In this document: positions 1-12,815 of the stretch, piece by piece
How positions within the stretch are numbered: position 1 is the first letter of the stretch
How the letters are laid out: each line of letters starts with the position of its first letter
Position numbers and translations under genes: made by a program
Notes under the pieces: generated by a model
What the model was told of the DNA's origin: nothing
The model's input: only the letters and a program-made list of their open reading frames with translations
The model's database searches: none
Assembly (NCBI GenBank): GCA_016946835.1
Contig: JACVTC010000173.1
Span: forward strand, 64,001-128,000
Source: Neocallimastix lanati (nom. inval.)
Taxonomy: Eukaryota; Neocallimastigomycota; Neocallimastigomycetes; Neocallimastigales; Neocallimastigaceae
Direction of reading: 5' to 3'
DNA: 64,000 nucleotides

Positions 1-1153
1 AAAATAATAAAACATAAGCAAATACAAATAAATAAACAAACAAATAAGTAAAAAAAAAAAAAAAAAAGAATAACAATATTTCATAAATTAATATTTTTAA
101 TAAATTTATATATACAAGTTTAATATAATAAAAAAAAAATTAATATTACCAAATAATGAACAATAAACGACTTTAAATAACATTTTCAATAATATTTATT
201 ACTTAAATACTGAAAGAACTGATATTGTAAATTAAATATTTTATTTTTGTAAAAGAAATTTTCTATTTTAGTAATTTTTCTTTTTATTTTTTATTTACTT
301 TTATTTTCTTTTATTTTTTCTTTTCTTTTATTTTTTTACTTCATTTATTTTATTTTATTATATTTTACTTTATTTTTTATTTTATTTTATGATTTAATAA
401 TTATAAGGAGTATATTTTTATTTTTATATATGTTCAAATATTTATGAAAAAAGGAATTTAATTTTTCATAACTGTTATTTAATATACTCCAGTTACATTC
501 TATTCTATTTATAATAAATAAAATAAATTATAATAATATAATTAATAATTATTGGAATTATTACTATTAATTTTATTAATTATATTTTTTGATAATATTC
601 CTTCTTTTTGATGTTATGTAAAAGAAGTTTTTATTCTATAATCTACTAATATAATAAATAATTTAATTTACTAATATAATATATAATAATATATAATAAA
701 TAATGCATTTTATAATTTATAAATATAATATAATATATAATAAATATAAGTGTATTTTATAGCTTACTAATATAATATATAATAAATAATGTATTTTATA
801 ACTTAACTAATATTATATAATAAATAATATATTATTCTATTGATAATTTTGTAATTATATTATTTAATTATATCTATTATTTTATATATTTCATATTTAT
901 ATAAAGTATAAATTTAAAAATTAAAAATAATATACTACATATATATTTATATCTAATGATTGTTTAATAGGTGATATAAAATATAAATAAAAATCTTAAG
1001 AAATATAAAAATTAATTATGTATAAAACCATAAATATAAGTAATTATGTATAGCAAAATATATTTTTGTTCTTGATATGTTTTAATAAGTTTATCATAAA
1101 ATCACAATTTATAATAAAAATATGAAATTTATTAATTACATTTGTTCTATTAT

Positions 1154-1194
<41 letters not shown>

Positions 1195-3622
1195 TTTTTC
1201 CTTATATTCTATTAAATAATTTTTTTTATATTTAATTGATATTATATATTTTATAGCACTTTTAATTAATGATATTAAATTTACATTTATTTAATTTAAT
1301 GATTATTATAAAATGATTATTATAAATAAAAAAAGACTATTATAAATAAAAAAAGATTATTATAAAAAAGAAATTAATAGCAAATTGTTAAGAACTTTAG
1401 AGTATAAAGCAATCAGTATAGTTATTAAATAATATAATGTAAATAAAGATTTAAAACAAAAAAAATTATATAATTTGTCCAAAATGTATTCAATGAATAG
1501 AGTTAAATTACAGGTTATTTTTATTTATTATTAGACTGTAATCTATATATATATATATATATATTGCAATAACTAAACTAATCTATTTTTATATTGAAAT
1601 CTGCATTTTTTTTTTTTTTTTTGTTTTGTTTTATTTTGTTTTATTTATATTATGTAAACTCAATTTTGTTACTAAATTGAAATAAGTATATTATTTGATT
1701 ATAATATATATTGCCTCTAATAATAACTCTAATTTTTATATATTATATATTGATAAATCACAATAAATAACTAAATAGATTTACTTTTTCCATTTTTTAA
1801 AAAAAATAGATGATCCATTTTTATTCGTAAAATAAAAAATTTAAAAAAAAAAAAGCTTTATTAAAAAATTTTCTTTATTACATTATTGGATGATGACTTG
1901 TATAATTCATGATGATAAAAAATATTAAATAAAAAACTCTAATTAATATAAAAAATTATTATGAATCAATACGGTGATATAGGATGAATTTGAATGTTCG
2001 AAAAAGTATATTTGTGATATTTGTGACATAAAATAATTTATTAAAATTATTTGTGACATATTGCAATTTCAACAATGATAAATTTCTATACAGAATAACT
2101 TTAAATTTATATAAAATAATTATTTTATATTCGAATTAACTTTTATTTATATTATTATTATGGAAAAAAAAAAAAAAAAAAAAAATTGTATAACAACTAT
2201 ATTTTTATTATATATTACATTTTTAAATAATATGTATTTATTTGTTATCATAATATAAAATATAAAATATTGTTATTATAAATTTATTATAAATTATTTT
2301 TTATTTTTATTAGGTGAATTAATTAATTAAAAAGAAATATATTATACAAATAAATAAATGATTATATAAACAAATGAACTAAAGAAATATTAGTTTCTTT
2401 TTATATAGAAGGACCTTTCCGAAAAGTTGGGAAAGAACTAAAAATTATATCAGTAATAGATATAATTTTTATATATTGGTAAAAACAGTTAAAAAAAAAA
2501 AAAAAAAAAAGTATAATATTATAAAAAAGAAAAAAAAGAAAAAAAAAATTTTTTTTTTATTAATGAATGGTTTGTAATACAATATTAATATAATTTTGTA
2601 ATTATTTCTTATTAAATTCAATTTCTTATTAAATTGTCATCTATATTGCTCATAATAATAATTCTAATTTATATAAAATAAATATATGAAAGTTTCTTTT
2701 TAAGTATAATAAATGAATCATTTCTATTCGTAAAATATAATATTATAGAAAAAATAAAAGAAAATGTTTCATTAAAATATAACAATACTAGTATTTATTT
2801 TAACAATAGTTTATATATAATATTAATGATTATATAATAATAATTATCATTTTCTATTGCAATAAAATATCATATATTATTTAATTGTAATCTATAATAA
2901 AAGCTATATTTTTATATATATTACGCATTTAAAATATATGTATATAAATATGTTAGTTTAATAATTATAATAGTTTATTTATTATTTAAAATCATATGCT
3001 TGTTATTCTCTACATTAAAATATATTATTAAATGTAATATCATGGTTAAGACTAAGAAAAAAATTTGAAAATGTAGATCATTACATAATTTATAATCATG
3101 ATTTTTATTTTTTTGTTGAAGCAAACATAATTCATCTTTTGAGTATATCCACCTTCACCTCATCGAATATGGAAATAGATATTATAAAAGTTAATTTTAT
3201 CTCTCTAATAAAAGAGTTTTTTAAGCCGAAATAATAAGAACTTGATCATTATAATTTAAACTGCTTCGTTATTTTAATTTTTTTTTTTTTTTTTTTTTTT
3301 TCAACAACAATATTGTAGATGAATTGAGGCACATAGAAAAAGTTATTATCATAATATCATTTATAAAAAATTTCCTTTTTTTTCTTATATATTGATTTAG
3401 ATTAATTTTAAATATTCATATATTACATAACATTACATTGTAATATATGTATCAAAAATAGATATAGTTTATTTACCAATCTTATTTATTTTATTTTATT
3501 TTATAATTTTGTTTAAAAGTAAAATAAAGATTTGAAGTTATATAATAAAAATATTAAAACGTAAACTAAAAATAATTAATTATATTCATATAAATTTTCA
3601 GTAATATTTATAAAAAAAATAA

Positions 3623-3693
<71 letters not shown>

Positions 3694-3726
3694 TACTTTT
3701 ATTCCCTAATTTTGTTATTTATAAAC

Positions 3727-3777
<51 letters not shown>

Positions 3778-4148
3778 AAATAAAATAAAAAAAATAAGAT
3801 AAAAGTAATATTATATTTTTTTTAATTAATTTATATTTTACAAAAATATATATTTTTCTTTTAATTTTTTTTTTTTTTATTATTATTCTGGAAATTTAAA
3901 TATAAACTAAACAAAAATATTTGGAAAAAAAAAGTGGTTGAAAAAAAAAAATTTTTTTTATAAATATATAAAAAAAGTGGTTAGAAAAAAAAAATTTTAA
4001 TATAGAATATGAACTCATAAATAATTAAGAAATTAATAAGTATTTATATATATTAAATTCATACAATGAAATTTTATTTAATCATTATTAAAAAATAAAC
4101 TTATAATAATAATAATTTTTATAGTATAAATAATATTCTATTAATAAA
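1..4148. other. AT-rich spacer without recognisable gene
   Basis: This stretch is very AT-rich and is filled with homopolymer runs (for example A runs near 3729-3774 and T runs near 3665-3692) and TA dinucleotide runs (3628-3660). All frames close quickly. A slightly less AT-rich island near 3120-3260 gives no convincing reading frame on either strand. The right end is presumably the promoter and 5' leader of the gene that starts at 4149. Confidence 0.7.
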
Positions 4149-4463
4149 ATGATTGTTGAAGAAAAAGTTAATTCAAAGATTAATAATAGTAAACCTTATG
4201 AAGAGGGTATGTTACTAAATTTAATTTATATATTTATAAAATTTATATTATGAGAATAAAAATAATTGAAATAGTAATATAAAACTAGTAATAAAAATAA
4301 AATATAAAATATAATTTATTAAAATTTTAAATTATTTATTTTATAGTTTTAAATTTATTTGAAAATGATATTCAAGAAGTGCAAATGTATATTGATAAAA
4401 TTATAAAAGGTAATTTATTTTCTTGTTATAATTTTTATTTTTAACATTTAAAATTTAAATAAT

Positions 4464-4494
<31 letters not shown>

Positions 4495-6141
4495 GTATAT
4501 AAGACTTTTACAAACCTTCTCCTTCGGTTTATACAATTAATTCGAATTCAGAGAAAGAATTAATGCTTAAATTTGGTAATTCAACAATTCCAAAAGGTAT
4601 TTCTTATGATAAGAAGGATATCATTAACTATTTTTTTAAAATTAAAACTAATGTTGTTGAGAATGCCACAAGAGTATCTTCTCCATATATGATGGGGCAT
4701 ATGGTAATTATTACTCTAATTATTAATAATATTATATGAAAAATAAATTTAAAATTTTTTTTTTTTTTTAAATTTATTTATTTTTTAAATAAAATTTTAT
4801 TTTAGTATTATAAACTTAAATTATATTTTACTATATTACTAATTACTAAAATAAATTTAAATTTAAATTTATGTCAAATATTATTAATAATTTTAAATAA
4901 TTTATATATTGTTTAGACTTCGGCATTACCATTTTTTCATAAACATATATCAAAGTTAATATCTTCTCTTAATCAAAATGTTGTTAAAGTTGAAACATCG
5001 TCAACAATGACATTTTTAGAAAGGGAAACTTTATCAAAATTACATAGAGCTTTTTATAATATGGAGGATAATTATTATAAAGAACTCTTAACTAAAAATG
5101 ATGGTTGTTTTGGTAATAAAATAAAATAAAAATAATAAATGGTTTAATGAAAATGAATTATTAATTTATCTTGAACATCTATTTATTTTCATAAAGGTTG
5201 TATTACTTCAGGTGGTACAATAGCAAATTTAACTGCTTTGTGGATTTCAAGAAATAATGCTTTTCCTAAAACAGATAATTTCAATGGAATAGAAAAAGAG
5301 GGCATTATATCAGCATTAAAATATTATAATTATAATGATATAGCTATTATTGGTTCCGAATTAATGCATTATTCTTTTAAGAAAGCTGCTGATATTTTAG
5401 GCATTGGATTAAACAAAATATACACTATACCTGTTGATTCAGAGTATAAGATAAGGTCAATTAAAACAAATATATATTAATTTAAATTATTTTAATAGCA
5501 CGATTTTCAGTTTTTGTTTATTAAAAATAATTTTATATACTAAATAGTGTTTAATTTTTAAATTTTCTACTTTAAAAGCTTATAACTATTTATTATGTTG
5601 AAATAATTTAAATTGTTATTTAATTGAATTAAAATATCAATTAAAATTTTTAATATTAATTTTCAAAATAAAAAATTTCAAAAGATGTTGTAATAAAAAA
5701 TAATTAAAATATTTAAAAAATTCTTAATAAATTTAAAAAATATATTTTTCATATTTATTAATTAATTATAGAATTGATTTATTAACAGAAAAATTACAAG
5801 AATTGAAACAAAAAAGAATTAAAGTTATTACTATTGTAGGAATTGCATCTACAACTGAAGTGTAAGTATATCTATATACATCTTAAAAATAAATTTTATG
5901 ATTTAGATAGATAATGGTTAATAATATTATAATTCATATGTTTTTGCATATATCCATTAAAAGTGGTTCAATAGATGATTTAGAAAAATTGGCTGATCTG
6001 GCTGAAGAATATGGTGCTATGTTTCATGTTGATGGAGCATGGGGTGGTTCATTTATTTTGTCTGATAAGTATCGACATTTATTAAAAGGAATCCAGAGGG
6101 CTGATACTATAACTATTGATGGTATATAAATAATAATAATA

Positions 6142-6172
<31 letters not shown>

Positions 6173-6191
6173 TAGTAATAATAATGATAAT

Positions 6192-6222
<31 letters not shown>

Positions 6223-6246
6223 GTATATTTATTAAATTTTTTTTTA

Positions 6247-6278
<32 letters not shown>

Positions 6279-6775
6279 TTGGATGATTTATTTAAATAAA
6301 TTAAAATTTTATTTAATTTCTATAAATTTTTATTAAAAAAAAAAAAAAAAAGGACATAAATTATTATATACACCTATTGGTTGTGGTGTAGTACTTTTTA
6401 AATCACCATTTTTGCCAACAACTACCATTAGAAAAGTAGCTAATTATATTATTAAAACTGATTCAATGGATCATGGAAAAACTACATTGGAAGGATCTAG
6501 ACCAGCTAATGCTCTATATATACATGCATCTTTAAATATTCTTGGTCAACATGGCTTAAGATATTTACTTGAAACATCAATTGAAAATACTAAATATATG
6601 TACAATTTGATTAATTTATATCCACAATTTGAAATTATAAGTAAACCAATAACAAATATATTTACTTATAGGTATATCCCAACTTGGTTACAAAATAAAA
6701 ATGTTCAAATTAAAAATAAGAATAATGATATAAATTCTAGTTTTTATACAACTAATAATAATAATAATAATAATA

Positions 6776-6811
<36 letters not shown>

Positions 6812-7227
6812 TTTATCTAGAAAAATATAATAATTCAGATAATGCTTATGAAAGAATTAACGATGTCACTTTTAATAATGAAGAAAGTGAAATAATTGAT
6901 GATGAAAGACTTAGTAACATCACTTTCATTAATGAAGAAAATGAATTCATTGATGATGAAGGACTTATTAATATTACTTTCAGTAATGAGGAAAATGAGA
7001 TCATTAATTATTTTACAACACAATTACAAATTAAACAGAAATTAGAAGGAAAAGGTTTCGTATCTAAAACTATAATTAAAACTACTAAATATCCTAATTG
7101 TACTAATGGAGTGGCGGTTTTAAGAGTTGTAATTGCTAATCCTTTAATTACTAAGGAAAGTATTAAAACAGTAATAGAAGAACAAATTGAATTTGGATTA
7201 AAATTAGAAAAAGAATATTGTAATTAA
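4149..7227 (+). CDS. PLP-dependent group II decarboxylase, PanP-like aspartate 1-decarboxylase, 8 exons
   Basis: Exons I infer: 4149-4206, 4347-4409, 4504-4703, 4917-5112, 5197-5455, 5772-5861, 5964-6121, 6353-7227. All introns are GT-AG, the phases join cleanly, and the product is 632 aa. The pieces read [15 protein letters not shown], then [37 protein letters not shown] (PLP-pairing Asp312) and TIDGHKLLY (Schiff-base Lys344). This order is that of group II pyridoxal decarboxylases and is closest, by my recollection, to the bacterial PanP family that makes beta-alanine from aspartate for pantothenate/CoA; glutamate decarboxylase activity is the alternative. Odd points: the usual GTTET reads STTEV, and the C-terminal third carries an Asn run (about residues 476-494) plus 18-residue repeats not expected in the family. 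No targeting signal is obvious, so it is probably cytosolic. Bacterial ancestry is an inference. Confidence 0.85.
6865..7011 (+). repeat. in-frame 54-bp tandem repeat (18 aa, about 2.7 copies) in the decarboxylase
   Basis: Three successive units begin at 6865, 6919 and 6973, exactly 54 bp apart. They encode acidic peptides of the form (V/I)TF-NEE-E-I-DDE (about residues 513-561). The array lies just after a polyasparagine run and before the conserved C-terminal end, so it is an expansion inside a surface loop rather than an extension of a terminus. Copies differ at several positions, so it is not a fresh duplication. Confidence 0.85.
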
Positions 7228-7326
7228 AAAAAAATGTAATTTATTCAAAATTTTTACATTTTTACTTTTTGAAATGAATATTATTCATATCTTAACATAA
7301 TTTTCTATTTCATAATAATAATAATT

Positions 7327-7361
<35 letters not shown>

Positions 7362-7680
7362 GATATAAAAAAAAATAAATAATATAATATTGAAAATTTT
7401 AACATAAATTTAATTGTAATAAAAAAATTAATAAGAATATAATAATATTATATATATATAAATTATACTAAAAAAAAATATATATATATATAATAAAACT
7501 TAAAATATAAAAAAAATAAATTTAATTATATTAAAAATATTAAATAATGTTAGAAATAAGAATCTTCTATTATGTAAAAAATGTAATAAAAACCATATTT
7601 ATGATATTTATAGTTATTTTGATATGTGGCTTATTATTATTATTGGTCAAATATCTTACACTGATATATTAAATGAATGT

Positions 7681-8390
7681 GTATCGTTTCGCAAGGGGAG
7701 GGGAGTGTGCATTTCAGAATGTGGCTTAATTTTTTAATTAATTGCCACATTATTTATTTTTTTACTAATAAATAAATAATTAAATAAATAATTAAATAAG
7801 TAATTAAATAAATAATAAAAATCATTTTTGAAATAAGTAAAAATATTTTATTATTAATAAATAATAAATAATAAATAACAAATAAATAATAAATAATAAA
7901 TTATAATAAATAATAAATAATAAATAAATAAATCAATATTTTATTTTTCTAATTAAAAAAATTGAATAATTAACACTAATTTATTCAAAATAAATATAAT
8001 TTTTTTATTAATATCATTATTATATAGTTTTTTAATTATTAATATCAATATCAATATTATATAGTTTTTTTATTATTAATATCAGTATCAGTATTATATA
8101 GTTTTTTTTTTATTATTAATATCAGTATCAATATTATATAGTTTTTTTATTATTAATATCAGTATCAATATTATATAGTTTTTTTATTACTAATATTAAT
8201 ATCAATATTATATAATTATTTTATATTATTAAAATTTTAATAATAAAATAAAACTAAAAATAAAACATTTTTAACATATTTATTTTTTTTTTTATTTTAT
8301 ATTTTTTATTTATTTAATTTATTTATATGGTTATTTTTAAAAATATTTTAAGCCACATTTTAGGAAACGCATAATTGCGAAAACGCACAC
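7681..8390. mobile_element. MITE-like unit with imperfect terminal inverted repeats
   Basis: The left end (7681-7730) contains TTTCGCAAGGGG and then GTGCATTTCAGAATGTGGCT. The reverse complement of the right end (8349-8390) reads GTGCGTTTTCGCAATTATGC and then TTCCTAAAATGTGGCTTA. These GC-richer ends face each other about 0.7 kb apart around an interior of ATAAATAA-type simple sequence and a 37-bp minisatellite. There is no coding capacity. The same end motif recurs at 11.3-12.2 kb in both orientations, which supports a dispersed non-autonomous element family. I could not define a target-site duplication. Confidence 0.45.
8000..8215 (+). repeat. minisatellite, unit about 37 bp, about 6 copies
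   Basis: The unit contains ATATCAGTATCAATATTATA followed by GTTTTTTTATTATTA. It repeats about six times with small length changes in the T run and A/G substitutions. It forms part of the interior of the MITE-like unit at 7681-8390. Confidence 0.8.
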
Positions 8391-8659
8391 TTACCATATT
8401 AAATATATAATATTACTCTTTAAATTAATATAATAATAAAATTTTATATTTATATTTCTAACAATTATTTATAGTATACTAATTATTATTTTTAACATTC
8501 ACCCTAAAATCTAACTCAAAAAAAAAAAAAACTTGATAATAAAAAGTTAGATTTTTAACATTTATGAAATTAGATTCTTAGTAGTATGAAAATAAGAGTT
8601 CCTATTCAAAAAAAAAAAAAAAAACTTTCGAATTAAAAAAAAAAAAAAATTAAAATACT

Positions 8660-10275
8660 TGAGAGTATTGAATCTCTAAATTTACTCATTGTGAATTTAA
8701 TTTCAATGATGAATTTTTAACATCACTACTTATAGCAATTTGTTCATCTCCTATACCACTTCTCTGGAAATTTTGATTTAAAACACCTTTTCATCGTAAT
8801 ACTTTAGTGAATCTCTATTATAGAAAATAAATGAAAATCTTATTTTAATGGTTCCTCATGATTAGCTTAACCATCATGTTCAAGTAAGTAATTAACGTCA
8901 TTGCTTTCATAGTCCTACTTTTAGTTCAACGTCTTCAATTCCAACATTAGAAGTTTGTTATTGTTCAGCTAAAACGTATTGGCAGTAACTTCAACGTATC
9001 TGATATCTGAGACGTAGTAGTCTTCAACGTTATAAATTTCATGAGTAATAGAAAGAACGCTTTCACCTCTGACAAGAGATTCATCTTTGTAACTAGAAAG
9101 AAGAATCCAATTTTTTTTTTTAGGCTCTATCGTTATTCATTCCAAGAATACTTTGCATTTTATCAAACTTAATATAAAGATACTTCTTTGCATAATTAGA
9201 AGTAAGGTTACCACAAACTTAAACATTAGCTTTAGCATTATTTATAATACTTTTTCTTTCTGCGTCAGTTATTTTAATAATACATTCTTCATAATATGAT
9301 TCTGGTATGACATAATCTGGAATGAATTAAGAAAATAATCCAGAAACCACCTTACTTACTGGTTTGTTAAGAGTATCAGAATCTCTAGAAGAAGTAGTAA
9401 TAGAATTACTGGAAGGATACCTGAAAATTTGTATTTATTAGAATTTGATTCGTCAATTTATACAGTGATTTGATTTTCAACCTTTTTTCTTTATTAATTT
9501 CAGTTGATTGTTTATTTTCACATATGACTTCATCAAAGTAACATCATTCACCATTTTCAGTACCCCATTCAGTACCCCATTCAACTTCTATATCAGTGAC
9601 AACTACTTCGCAACCTTTACATATCCTTTACATATTTTGTAATTTGGATCACGAAATTTAATGGTAATTTGCTGACATCACCATAATTTACTCTGTTATA
9701 TCTTTTAATATACATGGCTGCTTGGTCATCAAGTTTTAAGGATTCAGGATTCAACTGTCCAGTTAACTAAACTTGCGTACGTTCTGAGAATAGTAGTACA
9801 CCAGATTTCAAGAATACTTTTGTTGCCATCTTCATCGTTATCACGACTATGAATATTAATTTGATGGAATTAATGAATTTCATTTATTAAATTCATTAAT
9901 AATGTAACAACACAGTTAACCTTACATTTGATGATATCATCTCTATTGATTCACCAATTTCTTCAGAATACATACAGTTGTAGATAAAAAGTATCTTCAT
10001 CTATATTACTATTACTTTAGTAAACTCCAGTTGGTGAACGTGGAATAATTGGGAAACCTTCGTAATTACTACTTTACTTAGTAGTAATGAATACTAAGTA
10101 TGGATTCTTTTGATTAATAAGAGTTAGACGAAATAAATCACCTGTACTAGATTCAATACTATACTTCTTTAAGACACTAATAGTATCTTCATTTTTAAAA
10201 ACCAGAGATTTGGGGAATAATAAAAGATTTACCAGACCAGTAGGATTTACTGTAGATATCTAAACGTTGAACCAT
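8660..10275 (-). pseudogene. decayed protein gene with a dockerin-like segment
   Basis: This block is clearly less AT-rich than its surroundings. On the minus strand it gives a chain of open stretches: MVQRLDIYSKSYWSGKSF from 10275, then NEDTISVLKKYSIESS, QAAMYIKRYNRVNYGDV near 9.7 kb, and SSYKDESLVRGESVL near 9.07 kb. They are broken by at least six TAA/TAG/TGA codons and several frameshifts. Around 9540-9620 the translation reads CKGCEVVVTDIEVEWG, then a short duplicated WGTE and ENGE-stop-CYF. This resembles the CxGC-V-TD-x-x-G-xWG-ENxxWC pattern of the dockerin (CBM10-like) domains of anaerobic-fungal cellulosomes. A dockerin protein or scaffoldin relic is therefore possible. The rest is unrecognised, and the gene's true start is not visible. 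Confidence 0.55.
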
Positions 10276-10723
10276 TTCGATTATTTACAATAATAATTAA
10301 ATTCAATAAAAACTCATTTATTATCTATTTATTATATAAATATTATTAATACTAGTGTTTACATATTTACAATTCAAAACTATTTTAAATTATTGGAAGT
10401 TTTAATTTTATTACTGTTATTATATTATAATTATTATATCTGTTATAATAATAACTCTTGATTTCACAAAGAGAACTAGTCTTATTTATATTTTTTTTTA
10501 AAAAAATAAGGTTAAATATAAAATGTGTTTTCAAATCTTAACAAATCTTTGATCTAGGAAAAGATTAGATAGAAAAATCTTGAAAAGTTTTTATTAATAA
10601 AAGTTTCTAATTAAATATTTTATTGATTATTATTTTAATAATATATATTTTTAATTATATATATTATAAATGAAGATTAATTATCTAAATTTTATTTTTA
10701 ATCCTTTTATATTTTAAATTATT

Positions 10724-10773
<50 letters not shown>

Positions 10774-11304
10774 TAAATGATAAATATATATCAAGTATTT
10801 ATGAAATTATTTATTTTTTAATATATTTTTATATTTGTAAGCATAAAAAATTTTATATTATAATTATAATTCATTTATATTATTATTATTTTCATCGTTA
10901 TTATAAAAATATTATTCTTCAAATATTGATATAGTTTATATTATTTATTACTAATTTATAACATAAAATGCTATTATAGGAAATACTTTTATATGTTTTT
11001 CTAAAATACTTAAATATTATTTTTTATTAATTCATTTATTAAATATTGATGTATTTATATTTTTAAAGTAAATATTTAAATATTAAAAAAATTTTAATTA
11101 TATTTATTTATTGGCTAAATGTATCAATTTTTAATACGCCACATGCTTTTGAAAAATTGGAGAAATGACTCAATCCTTTTTAAGTTAAGGATTTATTTTT
11201 TTAATTAAATTATAATATATATGGGATTAAATTTAAAAATAAAAAAGTATTAAATTTAAAAATTAATTTTATACTAAAATATATTAAATATAAATTTATT
11301 GAAT

Positions 11305-12176
11305 ATGTTGCATTTTGGAATGTTACATATCCGAACGTGGCTTTTAAATTAATTGTAAATAAATAAATAAAAAAGGGGACTACATTCAAATAAAAATAGA
11401 AATAAATATAAAGGGTTAATTTTTTTATTAAAAAACAAAAAAATATTTCTCAAAAACACATTATTTATAATTGTATCATTAAAAAAAAAAATTGAATAAA
11501 ACAAATAAAAATAAATAACAATAAATAAAATTAATAATAAAAAATTAAATTAAATAAATAACAATAAATAAAATAAATAATTAAAAATTGAATTAAATAA
11601 ATAATAGAAAGAAATAAAATAAAATAAGTAAATAATAAATTATAAAAATTAAATTAAATGAATAAATAATAAAAAATTGAATATATTTTATTTTTGAATC
11701 GTGTATTTCACTATCGAGTATTCACAACATGGTGTATTTTCTTATGTGGCTTGTTTTTTTAATAATTAAATAATTATAAATATTTTTTGTTATATACAAT
11801 TTATTAAAATTCAATTTTAAAAATAATTTTAAAATAATTTTTTATAATTCATTTTTAAAAGAATATATTATTATTTCTTTTGAAATAATTATTTAATAAT
11901 ATTTAATTGAAAAAATATATTTATTTAATTATATATTTAATTATTTAATTATTTAATATTTATTTATGATTATACAGAATTATACAGAATCTCTTAAAAA
12001 TGTATGGCTTTATTATAATATGTATAAGCCACATTACAAAATGCACTATCTCCTTTGTTTTTAACAATTAAAAAAAAGGAAAAATTATTTATAAAGTATA
12101 ATTTAAGCACTCTTACATGAAGGGTATATTAAAGTAAACTGAATTTTATATAAAGCCACGTTTCGATATGCACCCC
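11305..12176. mobile_element. MITE-like unit, outer pair of inverted ends
   Basis: The left end near 11305-11347 reads TTGCATTTTGGAATG and then TATCCGAACGTGGCTTT. The right end near 12153-12176, reverse-complemented, reads GGGGTGCATATCGAAACGTG followed by GCTTTATA. Both share the TGCAT...CGAACGTGGCTTT end motif of the unit at 7681-8390. The interior is ATAAATAA-type sequence. It encloses a second, smaller unit at 11701-12050. It has no coding capacity, and its boundaries are approximate. Confidence 0.4.
11701..12050. mobile_element. MITE-like unit, inner pair of inverted ends
   Basis: The left end holds GGTGTATTTTCTTATGTGGC followed by TTGTTTTTTTAATAATT. The reverse complement of the right end holds GATAGTGCATTTTGTAATG followed by TGGCTTATA. 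The ends oppose each other about 350 bp apart and lie wholly inside the larger unit at 11305-12176, which suggests one copy landed inside another. Confidence 0.4.
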
Positions 12177-12611
12177 ATATTTTTTTATGTTAATTGTAAA
12201 ATTTAAAAATTATAATTTTCACTTTTTTTGTAATAAGAACTTACTTTCACTCAAATAAACTCTAATTCAAGCATCATACTCATGGTAATCATTATAAACT
12301 TTTTTTTTTTTTTTTTTTTATTTGCTTTTCTTGAATGAATTATGTTGTATAGACATTAACATTCAATTTTATTTATTTATTTATTTTTATTTTTTTTTTC
12401 TATATAAAATATACAATTTTAAAACTAAATTTTGAAAATAATAAAGTATTAATATACTTTAATATACTGGTAAAAATGTAGTATCTTTTTTTAAGTAATA
12501 ATTTAATATTCCATATTTAATATAAGAATTAACAATTTTTGAGTTTTACTTTTCTATTAATATGATGTAAATTTTTTATTGATTATAAATTTTTATTTAA
12601 TTTGGTAAAAA

Positions 12612-12704
12612 TATAAAAATAAAACGAACAAACAAACAAGCAAACAAACAAACAAGCAAACAAACAAACAAACAAACAAACAAACAAACAAACAAAAAAA
12701 AAAA

Positions 12705-12787
<83 letters not shown>

Positions 12788-12815
12788 ACAAATAAATAAA
12801 TAAATAAATAAAAAA
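12612..12815. repeat. tetranucleotide array, AAAC grading into AAAT
   Basis: The left part is CAAA repeats with occasional CAAG. After a short A run near 12695 it becomes about 27 copies of ATAA. The change of unit by a single C-to-T class of substitution suggests replication slippage after mutation of the unit. Confidence 0.95.

Noticed and set aside
5238-5480. Stand-alone short proteins within 4.1-7.2 kb
   Set aside because: They are single exons read through into introns; the eight-exon decarboxylase explains them with consistent phases.
8660-10275. Reassigned stop codons (TAA/TAG read as Gln) in the minus-strand block, as in rumen ciliates
   Set aside because: Several stops do sit in otherwise continuous coding, but the block also has a TGA at an expected Trp position and multiple frameshifts, which fits ordinary decay. 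The intact genes here use TAA/TAG as stops.
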